Source: Salipaludibacillus sp. CUR1
GTDB lineage: Bacteria; Bacillota; Bacilli; Bacillales; Salisediminibacteriaceae
Direction of reading: 5' to 3'
DNA: 64,000 nucleotides
Assembly (NCBI RefSeq): GCF_021028955.1
Contig: NZ_JAIWPE010000039.1
Span: 46,805 to 110,804, forward strand
Every line of letters begins with the position of its first letter. Within the stretch, counting starts at the first letter, position 1. The notes under the pieces are model-generated. The model was not told where the DNA came from. It worked only from the letters and a program-made list of their open reading frames with translations, and did not search any database. Both the position numbers and the translations under genes were made by a program. Below, one piece after another: positions 48,731-57,592 of this stretch.

Positions 48731-48813
48731 TTTGACTATATTTGACTATTAGTTATTTCCAGTATAGACGGAACGTCAAAAAAGGTCAAGGATTTCCTTG
48801 ACCTTTTTTGACC
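48731..48813 (-). promoter_or_regulatory. clpE promoter with three CtsR operators
   Basis: The CtsR heptad tandem (RGTCAAANANRGTCAAA) occurs at 48731-48747 and 48797-48813 on the minus strand and at 48774-48790 on the plus strand. The sigma-A promoter is TTGACC (48784-48789), 17 nt, TATACT (48761-48766). The -35 lies inside an operator. Operators two and three are head-to-head, making a perfect 38-bp palindrome (48775-48812) that can also form a hairpin behind the ypbQ stop. Confidence 0.9.
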
Positions 48814-48818
48814 TTTTA

Positions 48819-49352
48819 TTAATCTGTGTTGACGGGGTCAGACCCCCCAGTAATTCCCAGGGCTTTTTCTTCCGCGGGGATGCGGATGTATAGAAGGATA
48901 AAGGCGTTTAAGAGGGTGAACACGAGTAAAGTAATGTATGCCTGAAAGATTAGCGGCATGATGATCAGTTCCAGTGTAACGATAATATAGTTCGGGTGAC
49001 GTATTTTTCCGTACGCCCCTTTTTCAACCCGTTTTTCTCCGGGGATTACGAGAATTTTAGTATTCCAGAACCTCCCGAGAGACTGGAGAACCCAGATTCT
49101 CATTCCTTGAACGACAATAAACAGCGCAAGAAATACAGGCCAGAAAGGATGCAGTGCTCCTGCTCCTGTCAGCCATTCCAGAAGCAGAGCGGCGAAGAAG
49201 CCTCCGTGGACAAGGACGATCCATTTATAATGGCTCCGCCCATGCTCAACCGCCCCCCTCGCTCTCATCCACCGCTCATTTCTTTTGGCGTAGATGAGTT
49301 CGACGAGTCTCTGCACGATGACTGCGATCCAAACAACCCAGAAAAGCGTCAT
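48819..49352 (-). CDS. ypbQ: Isoprenylcysteine carboxyl methyltransferase family protein YpbQ (BpsB)
   Basis: A 177-residue, five-helix membrane methyltransferase. The ICMT C-terminal motif is seen in GAYGKIRHPNYIIVTLELI (about residue 117 on). In B. subtilis the homologue BpsB O-methylates alkylpyrones made by the neighbouring type III polyketide synthase. The frame opens at 49367, but the ATG at 49352 is 8 nt from GGAGG and overlaps the bcsA stop by 4 nt. The last residues (GGSDPVNTD) come from a palindromic repeat insertion and are probably not ancestral. Confidence 0.88.
   Translation of the reverse strand: MTLFWVVWIAVIVQRLVELIYAKRNERWMRARGAVEHGRSHYKWIVLVHGGFFAALLLEWLTGAGALHPFWPVFLALFIVVQGMRIWVLQSLGRFWNTKILVIPGEKRVEKGAYGKIRHPNYIIVTLELIIMPLIFQAYITLLVFTLLNAFILLYIRIPAEEKALGITGGSDPVNTD
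48834..48851. repeat. Partial GGGG/CCCC palindrome at the ypbQ 3' end (copy E)
   Basis: GGGGTCAGACCCC at 48834-48846 is a shorter member of the palindrome family, followed by CCAGTAATTCCC as in copy A. Read on the minus strand it encodes the GGSDP near the C-terminus of YpbQ. Confidence 0.65.
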
Positions 49353-50434
49353 CCGGCTTCCCTCCATTCCAGCAGCAGTATTTCAGAGCAGAATCCTGGT
49401 CCTAGTGCAGCTACCAGGCCCTTTTCCCCTTCGCTCCTTTTGTCTTTTAAAAATTCCTTAAGCACATACAAAACAGTAGGCGATGACATATTGCCATGGT
49501 CTTTCAGAATTTTTCGAGGTATGTCAGTCATGGATTCTTTGAAGTTTAACGCCTGTTCATAAGCCTGAAGAACTTTTTTACCGCCCGGATGGGCAACAAA
49601 GGCAGTTATTTCTTCCAAATCAACTGACATTTTTGACAAAAAGGTTGTGACGTTCGGCTTCAGCCAGTTTTCTATGACATGCGGGATATCCCGGGAAAAA
49701 ATAACGTGCAGCCCGTCATCCTGCAGATCCCAGCCCATAATATCTTCCGAATCAGGCATATGTGTGGACTGGGTACCTGAAATGAAAGGAAAACTGAATC
49801 GGCTTTTACTTACAGCCTGATCACCTGCCACAAGAGCACAGGCCACGCCGTCACCGAACAAGGATGTCCCTACAAGGTTACTTTTTGAACGGTCATCTCT
49901 AGCAAAAGTCAGACTGCAAAACTCAATGCAGAGAACAAGCACTTTTGCTTCCGGAAAAGCAGCACAATAGTCGTACGCCCGGCTCAGCCCTGCCGCTCCG
50001 CCAGCACAGCCAAGCCCCCATAAAGGAAGACGTTTAATGTGGGGAGAAAACGACAGCTTGTTCATTATTTTTGCATCAATGGTTGGCGTGGAAATGCCTG
50101 AACTGGAGACAAAAATAAAAGCATCAATGTCTTCCAGGCTGCAGTCAATATACGTCGATGCTTCCTGTACACTTTTTTGAACCGCCTTAGTTCCCAGTTC
50201 AACAGCTGCTTCCACATATAAACTGTTCTTCTCGGAAAAGGTATGCGGTTCCAAATACCACTCTTTTGGCCCCATAAATTGGCGTTCTCTTATTTCACTA
50301 TGGTCGAATACTTTGATCAGCCGGTCAATTTGCGGATAAGAAGATGAAAAAAGATTATAAACGAGTTCTTTAGTTTCCTGCTGGCTCATACGGTACGGAG
50401 GAATCTCAGTACTTACTGAAACAATTGCTGGCAA
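49349..50434 (-). CDS. bcsA: Type III polyketide synthase (BcsA/BpsA, chalcone/stilbene-synthase-like)
   Basis: A 361-residue homodimeric ketosynthase that condenses long-chain acyl-CoA with malonyl-CoA to alkylpyrones or related lipids. The catalytic Cys143 is in WGLGCAGGAAGLSRAYDY, with conserved His in AHPGGKKVL and Asn in HGNMSSPTVLYV. Full length. It forms a translationally coupled pair with the methyltransferase ypbQ. Products may modify the membrane or envelope. Confidence 0.93.
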   Translation of the reverse strand: MPAIVSVSTEIPPYRMSQQETKELVYNLFSSSYPQIDRLIKVFDHSEIRERQFMGPKEWYLEPHTFSEKNSLYVEAAVELGTKAVQKSVQEASTYIDCSLEDIDAFIFVSSSGISTPTIDAKIMNKLSFSPHIKRLPLWGLGCAGGAAGLSRAYDYCAAFPEAKVLVLCIEFCSLTFARDDRSKSNLVGTSLFGDGVACALVAGDQAVSKSRFSFPFISGTQSTHMPDSEDIMGWDLQDDGLHVIFSRDIPHVIENWLKPNVTTFLSKMSVDLEEITAFVAHPGGKKVLQAYEQALNFKESMTDIPRKILKDHGNMSSPTVLYVLKEFLKDKRSEGEKGLVAALGPGFCSEILLLEWREAG

Positions 50435-50762
50435 AGGAAGCCCTCCTTAATTATCTCGTGGTATATGTTTCCTTTAGGATGTCACATTCGCTATGTTATC
50501 ATGCTTTTTATTTTCACTAAAGGAAGATATCTGAAACTTCAAAATTTTACTGCCTTCATAAAAGCTTATTTATGGTAATATTTTACTTACTAGGCATCGT
50601 ATTTTTAGTAGCAGGAAGAACCGTTGATTTGGGTTGCATTCGCATATTACTGACAAAAAAGCTATTTTGCAGATTCACTTTCGGCGAAGGCTTACCCGAG
50701 AGCTTGTCTTAATTTATAAAATTAACAGAGCTATACAGAAAGATGAACAGGGGGGATAACAA
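50435..50762. promoter_or_regulatory. Divergent promoter region between bcsA and the penicillin acylase gene
   Basis: This 328-bp AT-rich region must contain promoters for both directions. I see no confident hexamer pairs, no repeat family member and no coding frame. Confidence 0.35.
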
Positions 50763-53306
50763 GTGAGAACAGAACCAATGACAGGGGAAGGAAAAACGCG
50801 TTTTTTCCATAATAAAAAGGGCAAGGTGATCACAGTCATTGTGGCGGCACTGGCTGTCCTGATCGTTACAGGGTTAGTGTTTGCCCAGTGGTTTATATCA
50901 AAGAGCCATCCGGACCTCGATGGAGCTGTCGTGCAGGCACCCGTGTCGGCTGAAGTGAAAGTCATCAGGGACGACAGGGGCGTGGCACAAATCAAAGCAG
51001 GGAAAATGGAAGATTTATTTTTTACCCAGGGGTATGTCATGGCCCAGGACCGCCTTTTTCAAATGGATATGACACGCCGTCTGGCCGGCGGCCGGTTAGC
51101 TGAAGTTGTCGGGGAAGCGGCTCTCGACAGTGATAAATTCTTCCGAACATACGGGATGCACCGCTCCGCCGATGGCCTGATCGCTGAGTTCAACAGTGAA
51201 ACGGCGTCAATGGTGGATGCCTTTGCTTCAGGGGTTAACGCATATATCAATGAGGCATTTGAAAATAATGAACAGCCGCTCGAGTTCCGTATACTGGACT
51301 ATAAACCGGAACCTTGGACAGCGGAAGACACGGCAATAGCTGTTAAATATATGGGATATACCCTTACAGGGAATTTCCGCCAGGAACTTGAGAACTATCA
51401 GCTCGTTAAAATGTTTGGTGAAGAGGCCGTACATCTTTTTCCCGAATACCATATCAGCGATGATTTCCCTGTTATTGACGGAGAAAGCGGAGGTTCAGCC
51501 CGGAAAAATCGAATAGACGCTGCCCTCTCGGCTTATGCTCCTCTGGCTAATGAACCGGTGTTTAAGCCTGAAGACTTTAATAAAATCACAGCGTTTGCTC
51601 CTGATGAGTGGAACGGGAGCAACAACTGGGCAATCAGCGGAGAGTATACAGACTCGGGTTATCCTCTTATCGCTGATGACCCTCATTTAGGACTTGCCAT
51701 TCCAAGTGTCTGGTATCAGACACACCTGGAACTGGAAGATGACTTTCATTCCATTGGCGTAACGGTTCCGGGCATCCCGGGAGTTGTCCTTGGACATAAC
51801 GGCCATGTCAGCTGGGGTGTGACCTCGCTGGCAGCAGATTATGAGGATATCTTTCTTGAACAGGTCAATCCTGAAAATCCAAATGAGTACTTGTTTGACA
51901 GCGAATGGGAGGAAGCTGAACTGATTGAGGAAGAAATTTATATTGACGGTAAGGACCGCCCTTATATTCACAGGGTCGAAGTTACCCGGAATGGGCCGAT
52001 TATGAATAAAGTCACTGAAGATGGCCCGTATCAGGCATTTTCTTTGCGATGGAGCGGAATGGAGCCAGGCGGGGAACTTAACGGCATTCTCCGGCTGAAC
52101 CGGTCAACGGACGCCAATGAATTTATGGATGGCCTGGACGGGTTTGTCACTCCCGGCTTAAGCTGGGTATTTGCAGACACGGATGGGAATATCGGTTTCC
52201 GCGGACAGGCGCTCATACCTGTCAGGCCACAGTCCGACGGCCGTTTTCCAGTCCCGGGCTGGGATCCTGACTATCAGTGGGACGGCTTTATTCCAGCTGA
52301 AGACCTTCCGGAAATCATGAACCCCGACAGCGGTTATATAGTTACCGCAAACAACAAGCCGGCAGGAGAAGATTACGAGTATGATATTGGGCGGAGCTTC
52401 TATCCCTACAGAGCAGTAAGACTGACCGAAATAATTGAGGAACAGCTGGCTTCCGGAAAACCATTCACCCTTGAGGATATGGGAAAAATGCAGTCGGATT
52501 TTAAAAATACGCAGGCACGTGACCTTCTTCCATTGCTTGTGGAAGCCGTAGAAACCTGGGATCCCTCCTCACATTCTGCAGAAAATCTGGAAGGGAAAGA
52601 ACTGGGTCCGCTCAGCGAGACCGAACTTGAAACGCTGGAACTATTAAAAGACTGGGATTTCATTGAAAGTACAGACAGCCCGGAAGCTCTTGTCTGGCAA
52701 TTGTGGTACTCTTCCTTGCCCCAACATCTCTTTCACCGTTATCTGGATATAGAGCTGTCTAACAGCCTGACAATCCACCGGGTGATTACGGAAGCAGCAC
52801 AGCATGAAGACAGTCTTATATTTGGCTTTTTAGAAGAGGACTGGCACGTCCCGTTTCCTAAAGCTGCGCGGGAAACTTTTTACGAAGCTGTAGAGATGGC
52901 TAAAGAACTGCAGGGGAACCAGCCTGGCAGCTGGGCATGGGGGGAGCGGCATCAGCTCGAATTTGATCATCCTTTAGGGTCTGTCTGGCCGCTTCAATTG
53001 TTTTTTAACCTCGGCTCATGGGAGACAGGCGGAAGCGGTGCTACGCCTGGGGCGATGGGCTATGACACGGAAACCGGCATCACCAACCATGCTGCCGGAT
53101 GGCGGTTCATAGGCGACCTTTCTTCAGTAAATGGTTTCTTCGATGTGATGGTTCCCGGCCAGTCAGGCCAGTGGCGGTCGCCCCATTACGATGATCAGAT
53201 TGATACATGGGTAGAAGGCGGGTATTACCCGATGATTTATGATAAAGCAGAAAGAAATGATATGAACAGGGTGGTCTTTATTCCTGAAGAGGCCGGTGCT
53301 GAGTAA
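50763..53306 (+). CDS. Penicillin acylase family protein
   Basis: An 847-residue Ntn-hydrolase precursor anchored by an N-terminal helix (about 22-44) and acting outside the membrane. The family splits itself at an internal serine: Ser286 in EWNGSNNWAISG is the expected N-terminal nucleophile of the beta chain, following the alpha chain and linker. DDPHLGL, GVTSLAADYEDIF and the late ETGGSGATPGAMGY also fit. Members cleave acyl amides such as penicillins or acyl-homoserine lactones; the substrate here is unknown. The start is a GTG behind AGGGGGGATAACAA. Monocistronic. Confidence 0.93.
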   Translation: MRTEPMTGEGKTRFFHNKKGKVITVIVAALAVLIVTGLVFAQWFISKSHPDLDGAVVQAPVSAEVKVIRDDRGVAQIKAGKMEDLFFTQGYVMAQDRLFQMDMTRRLAGGRLAEVVGEAALDSDKFFRTYGMHRSADGLIAEFNSETASMVDAFASGVNAYINEAFENNEQPLEFRILDYKPEPWTAEDTAIAVKYMGYTLTGNFRQELENYQLVKMFGEEAVHLFPEYHISDDFPVIDGESGGSARKNRIDAALSAYAPLANEPVFKPEDFNKITAFAPDEWNGSNNWAISGEYTDSGYPLIADDPHLGLAIPSVWYQTHLELEDDFHSIGVTVPGIPGVVLGHNGHVSWGVTSLAADYEDIFLEQVNPENPNEYLFDSEWEEAELIEEEIYIDGKDRPYIHRVEVTRNGPIMNKVTEDGPYQAFSLRWSGMEPGGELNGILRLNRSTDANEFMDGLDGFVTPGLSWVFADTDGNIGFRGQALIPVRPQSDGRFPVPGWDPDYQWDGFIPAEDLPEIMNPDSGYIVTANNKPAGEDYEYDIGRSFYPYRAVRLTEIIEEQLASGKPFTLEDMGKMQSDFKNTQARDLLPLLVEAVETWDPSSHSAENLEGKELGPLSETELETLELLKDWDFIESTDSPEALVWQLWYSSLPQHLFHRYLDIELSNSLTIHRVITEAAQHEDSLIFGFLEEDWHVPFPKAARETFYEAVEMAKELQGNQPGSWAWGERHQLEFDHPLGSVWPLQLFFNLGSWETGGSGATPGAMGYDTETGITNHAAGWRFIGDLSSVNGFFDVMVPGQSGQWRSPHYDDQIDTWVEGGYYPMIYDKAERNDMNRVVFIPEEAGAE

Positions 53307-53410
53307 TTTCTTTAAGGGGGATTCCGGGACAGGCGCCGGCTGATGAACGGCCATACGCTTCCTTTCCCGGCTCCCCTCTCACACTACAAGAGCAGTGGCC
53401 TTAAAGAAAT
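53306..53410. repeat. Segment bounded by a perfect 12-bp inverted repeat
   Basis: ATTTCTTTAAGG (53306-53317) and CCTTAAAGAAAT (53399-53410) enclose 81 GC-rich nucleotides with internal GGC/GCC pairings. The left arm begins at the last base of the penicillin acylase stop codon. It may be a large 3' hairpin or the remnant of a small insertion. Confidence 0.55.
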
Positions 53411-53450
53411 CCGAACAATATCTTTGAAATTGTCCGGATGTTCTTTTTGT
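53411..53450 (+). terminator. Rho-independent terminator of the penicillin acylase gene
   Basis: The stem CCGAACAAT/ATTGTCCGG (one mismatch) is followed by ATGTTCTTTTTGTT. Confidence 0.75.
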
Positions 53451-53550
53451 TAAAAGTATGGATTTCAGTCCGCCAGGTGGACGCTTGCCCAGGGGCTTGT
53501 CTTCAGCTAAATTCAACTCAGCCTGCAGTTTCGTGGAATTGGATTTTCAG

Positions 53551-54156
53551 TCAGTCGATCCCTTTTCGGAAACGGGATACGAACGGGTTCCCTGCTTCCC
53601 AGAACCTCCAGAGGTACTCTCTTGCTTCCCCGCTGTTATCTATGCCGATCCGCGGGCCTGTTTTAATTTCCTCGGCCGCCCTGCCTTCTGCAATGTACAA
53701 AGGCGGCTCATGGAGCGGACGTCCGTAATCCGCTTTGACAATCCCTAACGCTTTCGTCAGTTTTCCCGGTCCGTTAGTCAAATCTACAGTTTTCCGGGCT
53801 TTTGGCCGCCGCCGGCGCATGAGTTCAAGTCCTTCTACTGGTTCTACCGCTCTGATTAAAACAGCTTCCGGGTTTAAGTCGCCTCCGCTTACCACATTCA
53901 CAAGACAATGCGTATGCATCACGTAAGTATAAGTAAAACCGGACGGCCCGAACATGACTTCTGTTCTTGCTGTTCTCCGGTTCCCGAAACTGTGCGCCGC
54001 CCTGTCACCTGGTCCTTTATAAGCTTCTGTTTCTACAATTTTCCCCGCAGCTGTTCCTTCTTCTGTTTCTTTTACAAGTATTTTTCCGAGCAGATTTCTG
54101 GCCAGCTCCAATGTTGGCTGATCGAAAAACTCAGGTTTAATCTTTTTCCATGACAT
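53551..54156 (-). CDS. DNA-3-methyladenine glycosylase (Aag/MPG family)
   Basis: A 201-residue monofunctional glycosylase that removes alkylated and deaminated purines such as 3-methyladenine and hypoxanthine. Motifs: the catalytic Glu in IVETEAYKGPGDRAAHSF (about residues 41-58), RTARTEVMFGPSGFTYTYVMH, LVNVV and TNGPGKLTKALGI. Length fits YxlJ-type bacterial enzymes. Monocistronic, between the penicillin acylase and pbuG genes. Confidence 0.95.
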   Translation of the reverse strand: MSWKKIKPEFFDQPTLELARNLLGKILVKETEEGTAAGKIVETEAYKGPGDRAAHSFGNRRTARTEVMFGPSGFTYTYVMHTHCLVNVVSGGDLNPEAVLIRAVEPVEGLELMRRRRPKARKTVDLTNGPGKLTKALGIVKADYGRPLHEPPLYIAEGRAAEEIKTGPRIGIDNSGEAREYLWRFWEAGNPFVSRFRKGID

Positions 54157-54236
54157 CTTTTACACTCCTTCGACGCTGCCTGTTCAATATATTATTCTTT
54201 CCCTTTTTAGTCCGGGGGAATAAACATCACCTTTTA

Positions 54237-54276
54237 AATAAACGAAATGCCGCGCTTCTTTGAAAAGAAGACGCGG
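54237..54276 (-). terminator. Terminator of pbuG
   Basis: On the minus strand TGCCGCGTCTTCTTT pairs with AAAGAAGCGCGGCA (one bulge). The downstream ATTTCGTTTATTT is only moderately T-rich. It lies 9 nt past the pbuG stop. Confidence 0.75.
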
Positions 54277-54284
54277 CACTTTAA

Positions 54285-55598
54285 TTATTCTCCTAAATAA
54301 ACAAAGTATAATATGAAAACGATAAACAGGACGTACATAATCGGGTGAACTTCTTTCGCCCGGCCTTTACAGACCATTGTGATCGGATACATTAAGAAAC
54401 CGAGTGCAATCCCTGTTGCAATGCTGTAAGTTAAAGGCATGGCAATCACTGTGAAAAATGCAGGAACGGCAATCTCAAATTTTTTCCAGTCGATGTTGGC
54501 TAATGCTCCTGCCATTAACACGCCGACTACCACAAGAGCCGGAGCAGTTACCGCTGCTGTTACGACGACGAGAAGCGGCGAAAAGAGCAGCGCAATCAGG
54601 AACAGCACACCTGTGACGATTGAAGCAAAACCTGTACGTGCGCCCGCTGCAATCCCTGACGTCGACTCAATATAGGCTGTAGTGGTAGAAGTACCGAGCA
54701 CAGCTCCGATTGACGTTGCAGATGAATCAGCAAGCAAGGCACGCTGTGCACGAGGCAGTTTATCCTCTTTTACGAACCCTGCCTGGTTGGCAACTGCGTA
54801 TAAAGTTCCGGCGGTATCAAAGAAATCAACAAACAAGAACGTTAAAATAACAATAATTAACTGGAGGGTAAAAATCTCGCCAAGACCCATTTCCCCAAAT
54901 GGCGCAAATGCTGCACCGAACGTTGGAGCAAGACTTGGCACGGCTCCGATCACCTGGGAAGGAACAGGAATTACGTTAAACAGCATACCTGCAACAGCAG
55001 TCAGGACCATCCCGTAAAAAATCCCGCCTTTAAGGCCAAGACTCATTAAGACAACAGTAATAATAATCCCGAAGACAGCGAGCAGTGTAGCCGGCGCTCC
55101 TAAATCACCAATTTCAACGAGAGTGGCTTCGGACATCACAATAATTTCCGCGTTCTGCAGGCCGATGAAGGCAATAAACAAACCAATCCCGGCTCCTGCC
55201 GCGTACTTTAGCTCTGCCGGTATAGCATTAATAATAAACTCACGAATTCCTACAACAGTAATAATAATAAAAATAATACCTGACATAAATACACCAAGAA
55301 GCGCCGTTTCCCAAGGAATACCCATTCCTAATACGACAGAATAAGTAAAAAAGGCATTCAGCCCCATTCCCGGAGCAAGCGCAATCGGGTAACGTGCGAC
55401 TATTCCCATGATCATTGTCCCGAGGGCAGCAGCTAACGCGGTGGCTACATAAACAGCCCCTTCATCCATACCGGCCCCAGCCAGGATCGACGGATTGACA
55501 AAGAGAATATACGCCATAGCAAGAAAGGTTGTGACCCCCCCCATGATCTCGCGGTTATAATTAGTCCCTAACTCATCAAAACGAAAATAACGCTCCAT
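54285..55598 (-). CDS. pbuG: Hypoxanthine/guanine permease PbuG (AzgA-type NCS2)
   Basis: A 437-residue, about 14-helix purine uptake protein. AzgA-branch features: N-terminal GTNYNREIMGGVTTFLAMAYI, NPSILAGAGM, the IALAPGMGLNAFFTY motif and DFFDTAGTLYAVANQAG near the centre. Full length. A guanine riboswitch, promoter and PurBox pair lie upstream, so it is expected to be on when guanine is scarce. A ribosome-binding site (AAAGGGAG) precedes the ATG at 55598. Confidence 0.95.
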   Translation of the reverse strand: MERYFRFDELGTNYNREIMGGVTTFLAMAYILFVNPSILAGAGMDEGAVYVATALAAALGTMIMGIVARYPIALAPGMGLNAFFTYSVVLGMGIPWETALLGVFMSGIIFIIITVVGIREFIINAIPAELKYAAGAGIGLFIAFIGLQNAEIIVMSEATLVEIGDLGAPATLLAVFGIIITVVLMSLGLKGGIFYGMVLTAVAGMLFNVIPVPSQVIGAVPSLAPTFGAAFAPFGEMGLGEIFTLQLIIVILTFLFVDFFDTAGTLYAVANQAGFVKEDKLPRAQRALLADSSATSIGAVLGTSTTTAYIESTSGIAAGARTGFASIVTGVLFLIALLFSPLLVVVTAAVTAPALVVVGVLMAGALANIDWKKFEIAVPAFFTVIAMPLTYSIATGIALGFLMYPITMVCKGRAKEVHPIMYVLFIVFILYFVYLGE

Positions 55599-55634
55599 CT
55601 CTTTAACTCCCTTTCAAAGTGAATTCCAATAAAT

Positions 55635-55650
55635 GGGGGGTCTGACCCCC
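55635..55650. repeat. GGGGGG/CCCCC palindrome in the pbuG leader (copy F)
   Basis: GGGGGG-TCTGA-CCCCC preceded by TTCCAATAAAT, resembling the outer arm of copy D. The right outer arm is missing. It lies between the riboswitch terminator and the pbuG start, the same position as copy D in the ykoF leader. Confidence 0.7.
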
Positions 55651-55653
55651 TAA

Positions 55654-55693
55654 ACAAAAAAAGCTCTGATTCCCGGAGTGGGAATCAGAGCTT
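55654..55693 (-). terminator. Expression-platform terminator of the pbuG riboswitch
   Basis: The perfect 14-bp stem AAGCTCTGATTCCC/GGGAATCAGAGCTT is followed on the minus strand by TTTTTGTTT. Confidence 0.92.
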
Positions 55694-55779
55694 AACGTTT
55701 CATTTACGAGACGACGGTGCAGGACAAACCGCAGAAAAGAAACTTTTCATGCTGGGCTGAAACTAATCCTGTCTTCATC

Positions 55780-55848
55780 GTTCGTAGTCGAGCTATTTAC
55801 GGCAGCTCGGTAGAAACTGTCGGGCCCTATCCCCGAAATTATACGAAC
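55780..55848 (-). promoter_or_regulatory. Guanine-type purine riboswitch aptamer (pbuG)
   Basis: On the minus strand P1 is TTCGTA/TACGAA, P2 TCGGG/CCCGA, the junction AGTTTCTACC, and P3 CGAGCT/AGCTCG with loop GCCGTAAAT. Position 74 is C (CGACTACGAA), so the ligand should be guanine or hypoxanthine. Confidence 0.96.
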
Positions 55849-55875
55849 ATTCGACATATCTTTTTCACAGGAATT

Positions 55876-55904
55876 AGTTTAGCAACCTATCAATCTATTG
55901 TCAA
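55876..55904 (-). promoter_or_regulatory. Sigma-A promoter of pbuG
   Basis: TTGACA (-35, 55899-55904) and TAAACT (-10, 55876-55881) are separated by 17 nt, just upstream of the aptamer. Confidence 0.82.
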
Positions 55905-55907
55905 GCG

Positions 55908-55951
55908 AAACACGAATATTAATTTTCACTCACAAAATTTTATTCGGCTTT
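55908..55951. promoter_or_regulatory. Probable PurBox pair upstream of pbuG
   Basis: AAACACGAATATT (plus, 55908-55920) and AAAGCCGAATAAA (minus, 55939-55951) retain the CGAA cores. Core spacing (30 nt) and distance from the -35 (8 nt to the first core) are identical to the pur operator at 45266-45309, although the flanking matches are weaker. Confidence 0.62.
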
Positions 55952-55991
55952 TCCAAAAAGCGCCTCCTGCCATCTCCTAATACGAGTGTTC

Positions 55992-57530
55992 TTACTCCCA
56001 CTCGATTGTGCTTGGCGGCTTAGAGGTAATATCATACACTACGCGGTTAACGTGTTTAACTTCATTGACAATACGGGTCGAAATCACTTCAAGCACGTCA
56101 TAAGGGATGCGTGCCCAGTCAGATGTCATCCCGTCAATAGAGGTTACAGCACGTATGCCGACGGTGTAATCATACGTCCGTTCATCTCCCATGACACCCA
56201 CACTTCTCATGTCAGGAAGAGCAGTGAAATACTGCCAGATTTCACGGTCGAGACCTGCTTTTTTAATTTCATCGCGAAGAATGGCGTCTGATTCACGAAC
56301 AATTTCAAGCTTTTCATCCGTAATTTCACCAAGAACACGAATACCAAGACCTGGACCCGGGAACGGCTGGCGCCACACGATCTCGTCCGGCAGTCCCAGT
56401 TCGGCACCTACTTCACGGACTTCGTCTTTGAACAAAGTATTTAAAGGCTCAATTAAATCCAGTTTCATATTTTCAGGCAGTCCGCCTACATTATGGTGAG
56501 ATTTAATTGTCTGAGCTGTATCGGTTCCACTTTCAATAATATCGGTATAAAGCGTTCCCTGAGCAAGAAAATCCACATCAGTCAGCTTGCCGGACTCTTC
56601 TTCAAACACGTAAATAAATTCGTTGCCGATAATTTTACGTTTTTGTTCAGGATCTTTGACTCCCTGCAGTTTAGTCAGGAATCTTTCCTGAGCGTCAATC
56701 TTAACGACGTTCATATCAAAGCCTTCGGTGAATGTTTCCATTACGCTGTCAGCTTCATTTTTTCTGAGCAGGCCATGGTCAATAAACATGCAGATCAGCT
56801 GGTCGCCGATCGCTTTATGGATGAGTGCAGCTACGACTGAGGAGTCCACCCCGCCGCTCAAGGCACAAAGAACTTTCCGGTCGCCTACTGCCTGACGGAC
56901 TTTATCTACTTCCATGTCAATGAAATTCTCCATTGACCAGTTGCCTTCACACTGGCACACCGTATATATAAAGTTTCTGAGCATCTCATTCCCATACTCG
57001 GAGTTACGCACTTCCGGATGGAACTGCACGCCGTACAACCCGCGGCTCTCGTCGCTCATTGAAGCCACCGGGCAAGAAATGTTCGTCGCGTCAACCGTAA
57101 ATCCGGCAGGCGGCGCCTTAACCAGGTCACCATGGCTCATCCATACTGATTGCTCTTTAGGAAGATCCCCGAATAGTTTTGAGTCATTTTGAATGGCAAT
57201 ATTGGCTTTCCCGTACTCCCGGTGGTTAGCCGCTTCAACAGACCCTTCAAAATGATGGGTCATCAGCTGCATCCCGTAACAAATACCGAGAACCGGAATT
57301 CCAAGGTCAAAAATCTCTTCATCACAGCGAGGTGCGCCTTCAGCATACACACTGCCCGGTCCGCCTGAAAAAATGATTCCTTTTGGATTAATTTCTTTGA
57401 CTTCTTCAGCCGTAATTTTATGGGATACTAATTCGCTGAAAACACCTAAATCTCTGATACGGCGGGTAATTAACTGATTATACTGGCCACCAAAGTCAAG
57501 TACGATTACTTTCTCCTTAATCTCATTCAT
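55992..57530 (-). CDS. guaA: GMP synthase (glutamine-hydrolysing)
   Basis: A 512-residue enzyme converting XMP to GMP with ATP and glutamine. The N-terminal class I amidotransferase has nucleophile Cys84 in VLGICYGMQ, with the His-Glu pair in VQFHPEV. The ATP pyrophosphatase domain has the P-loop [11 protein letters not shown] (about residues 226-236). The C-terminal dimerisation domain ends [10 protein letters not shown]. It is transcribed alone behind a purine riboswitch. Confidence 0.98.
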   Translation of the reverse strand: MNEIKEKVIVLDFGGQYNQLITRRIRDLGVFSELVSHKITAEEVKEINPKGIIFSGGPGSVYAEGAPRCDEEIFDLGIPVLGICYGMQLMTHHFEGSVEAANHREYGKANIAIQNDSKLFGDLPKEQSVWMSHGDLVKAPPAGFTVDATNISCPVASMSDESRGLYGVQFHPEVRNSEYGNEMLRNFIYTVCQCEGNWSMENFIDMEVDKVRQAVGDRKVLCALSGGVDSSVVAALIHKAIGDQLICMFIDHGLLRKNEADSVMETFTEGFDMNVVKIDAQERFLTKLQGVKDPEQKRKIIGNEFIYVFEEESGKLTDVDFLAQGTLYTDIIESGTDTAQTIKSHHNVGGLPENMKLDLIEPLNTLFKDEVREVGAELGLPDEIVWRQPFPGPGLGIRVLGEITDEKLEIVRESDAILRDEIKKAGLDREIWQYFTALPDMRSVGVMGDERTYDYTVGIRAVTSIDGMTSDWARIPYDVLEVISTRIVNEVKHVNRVVYDITSKPPSTIEWE

Positions 57531-57592
57531 TTCTTTAACCCCTCTTCTTTTATTAAAACTAACGCGCTGTAAAATTTAAAAGAGCCAAACTA

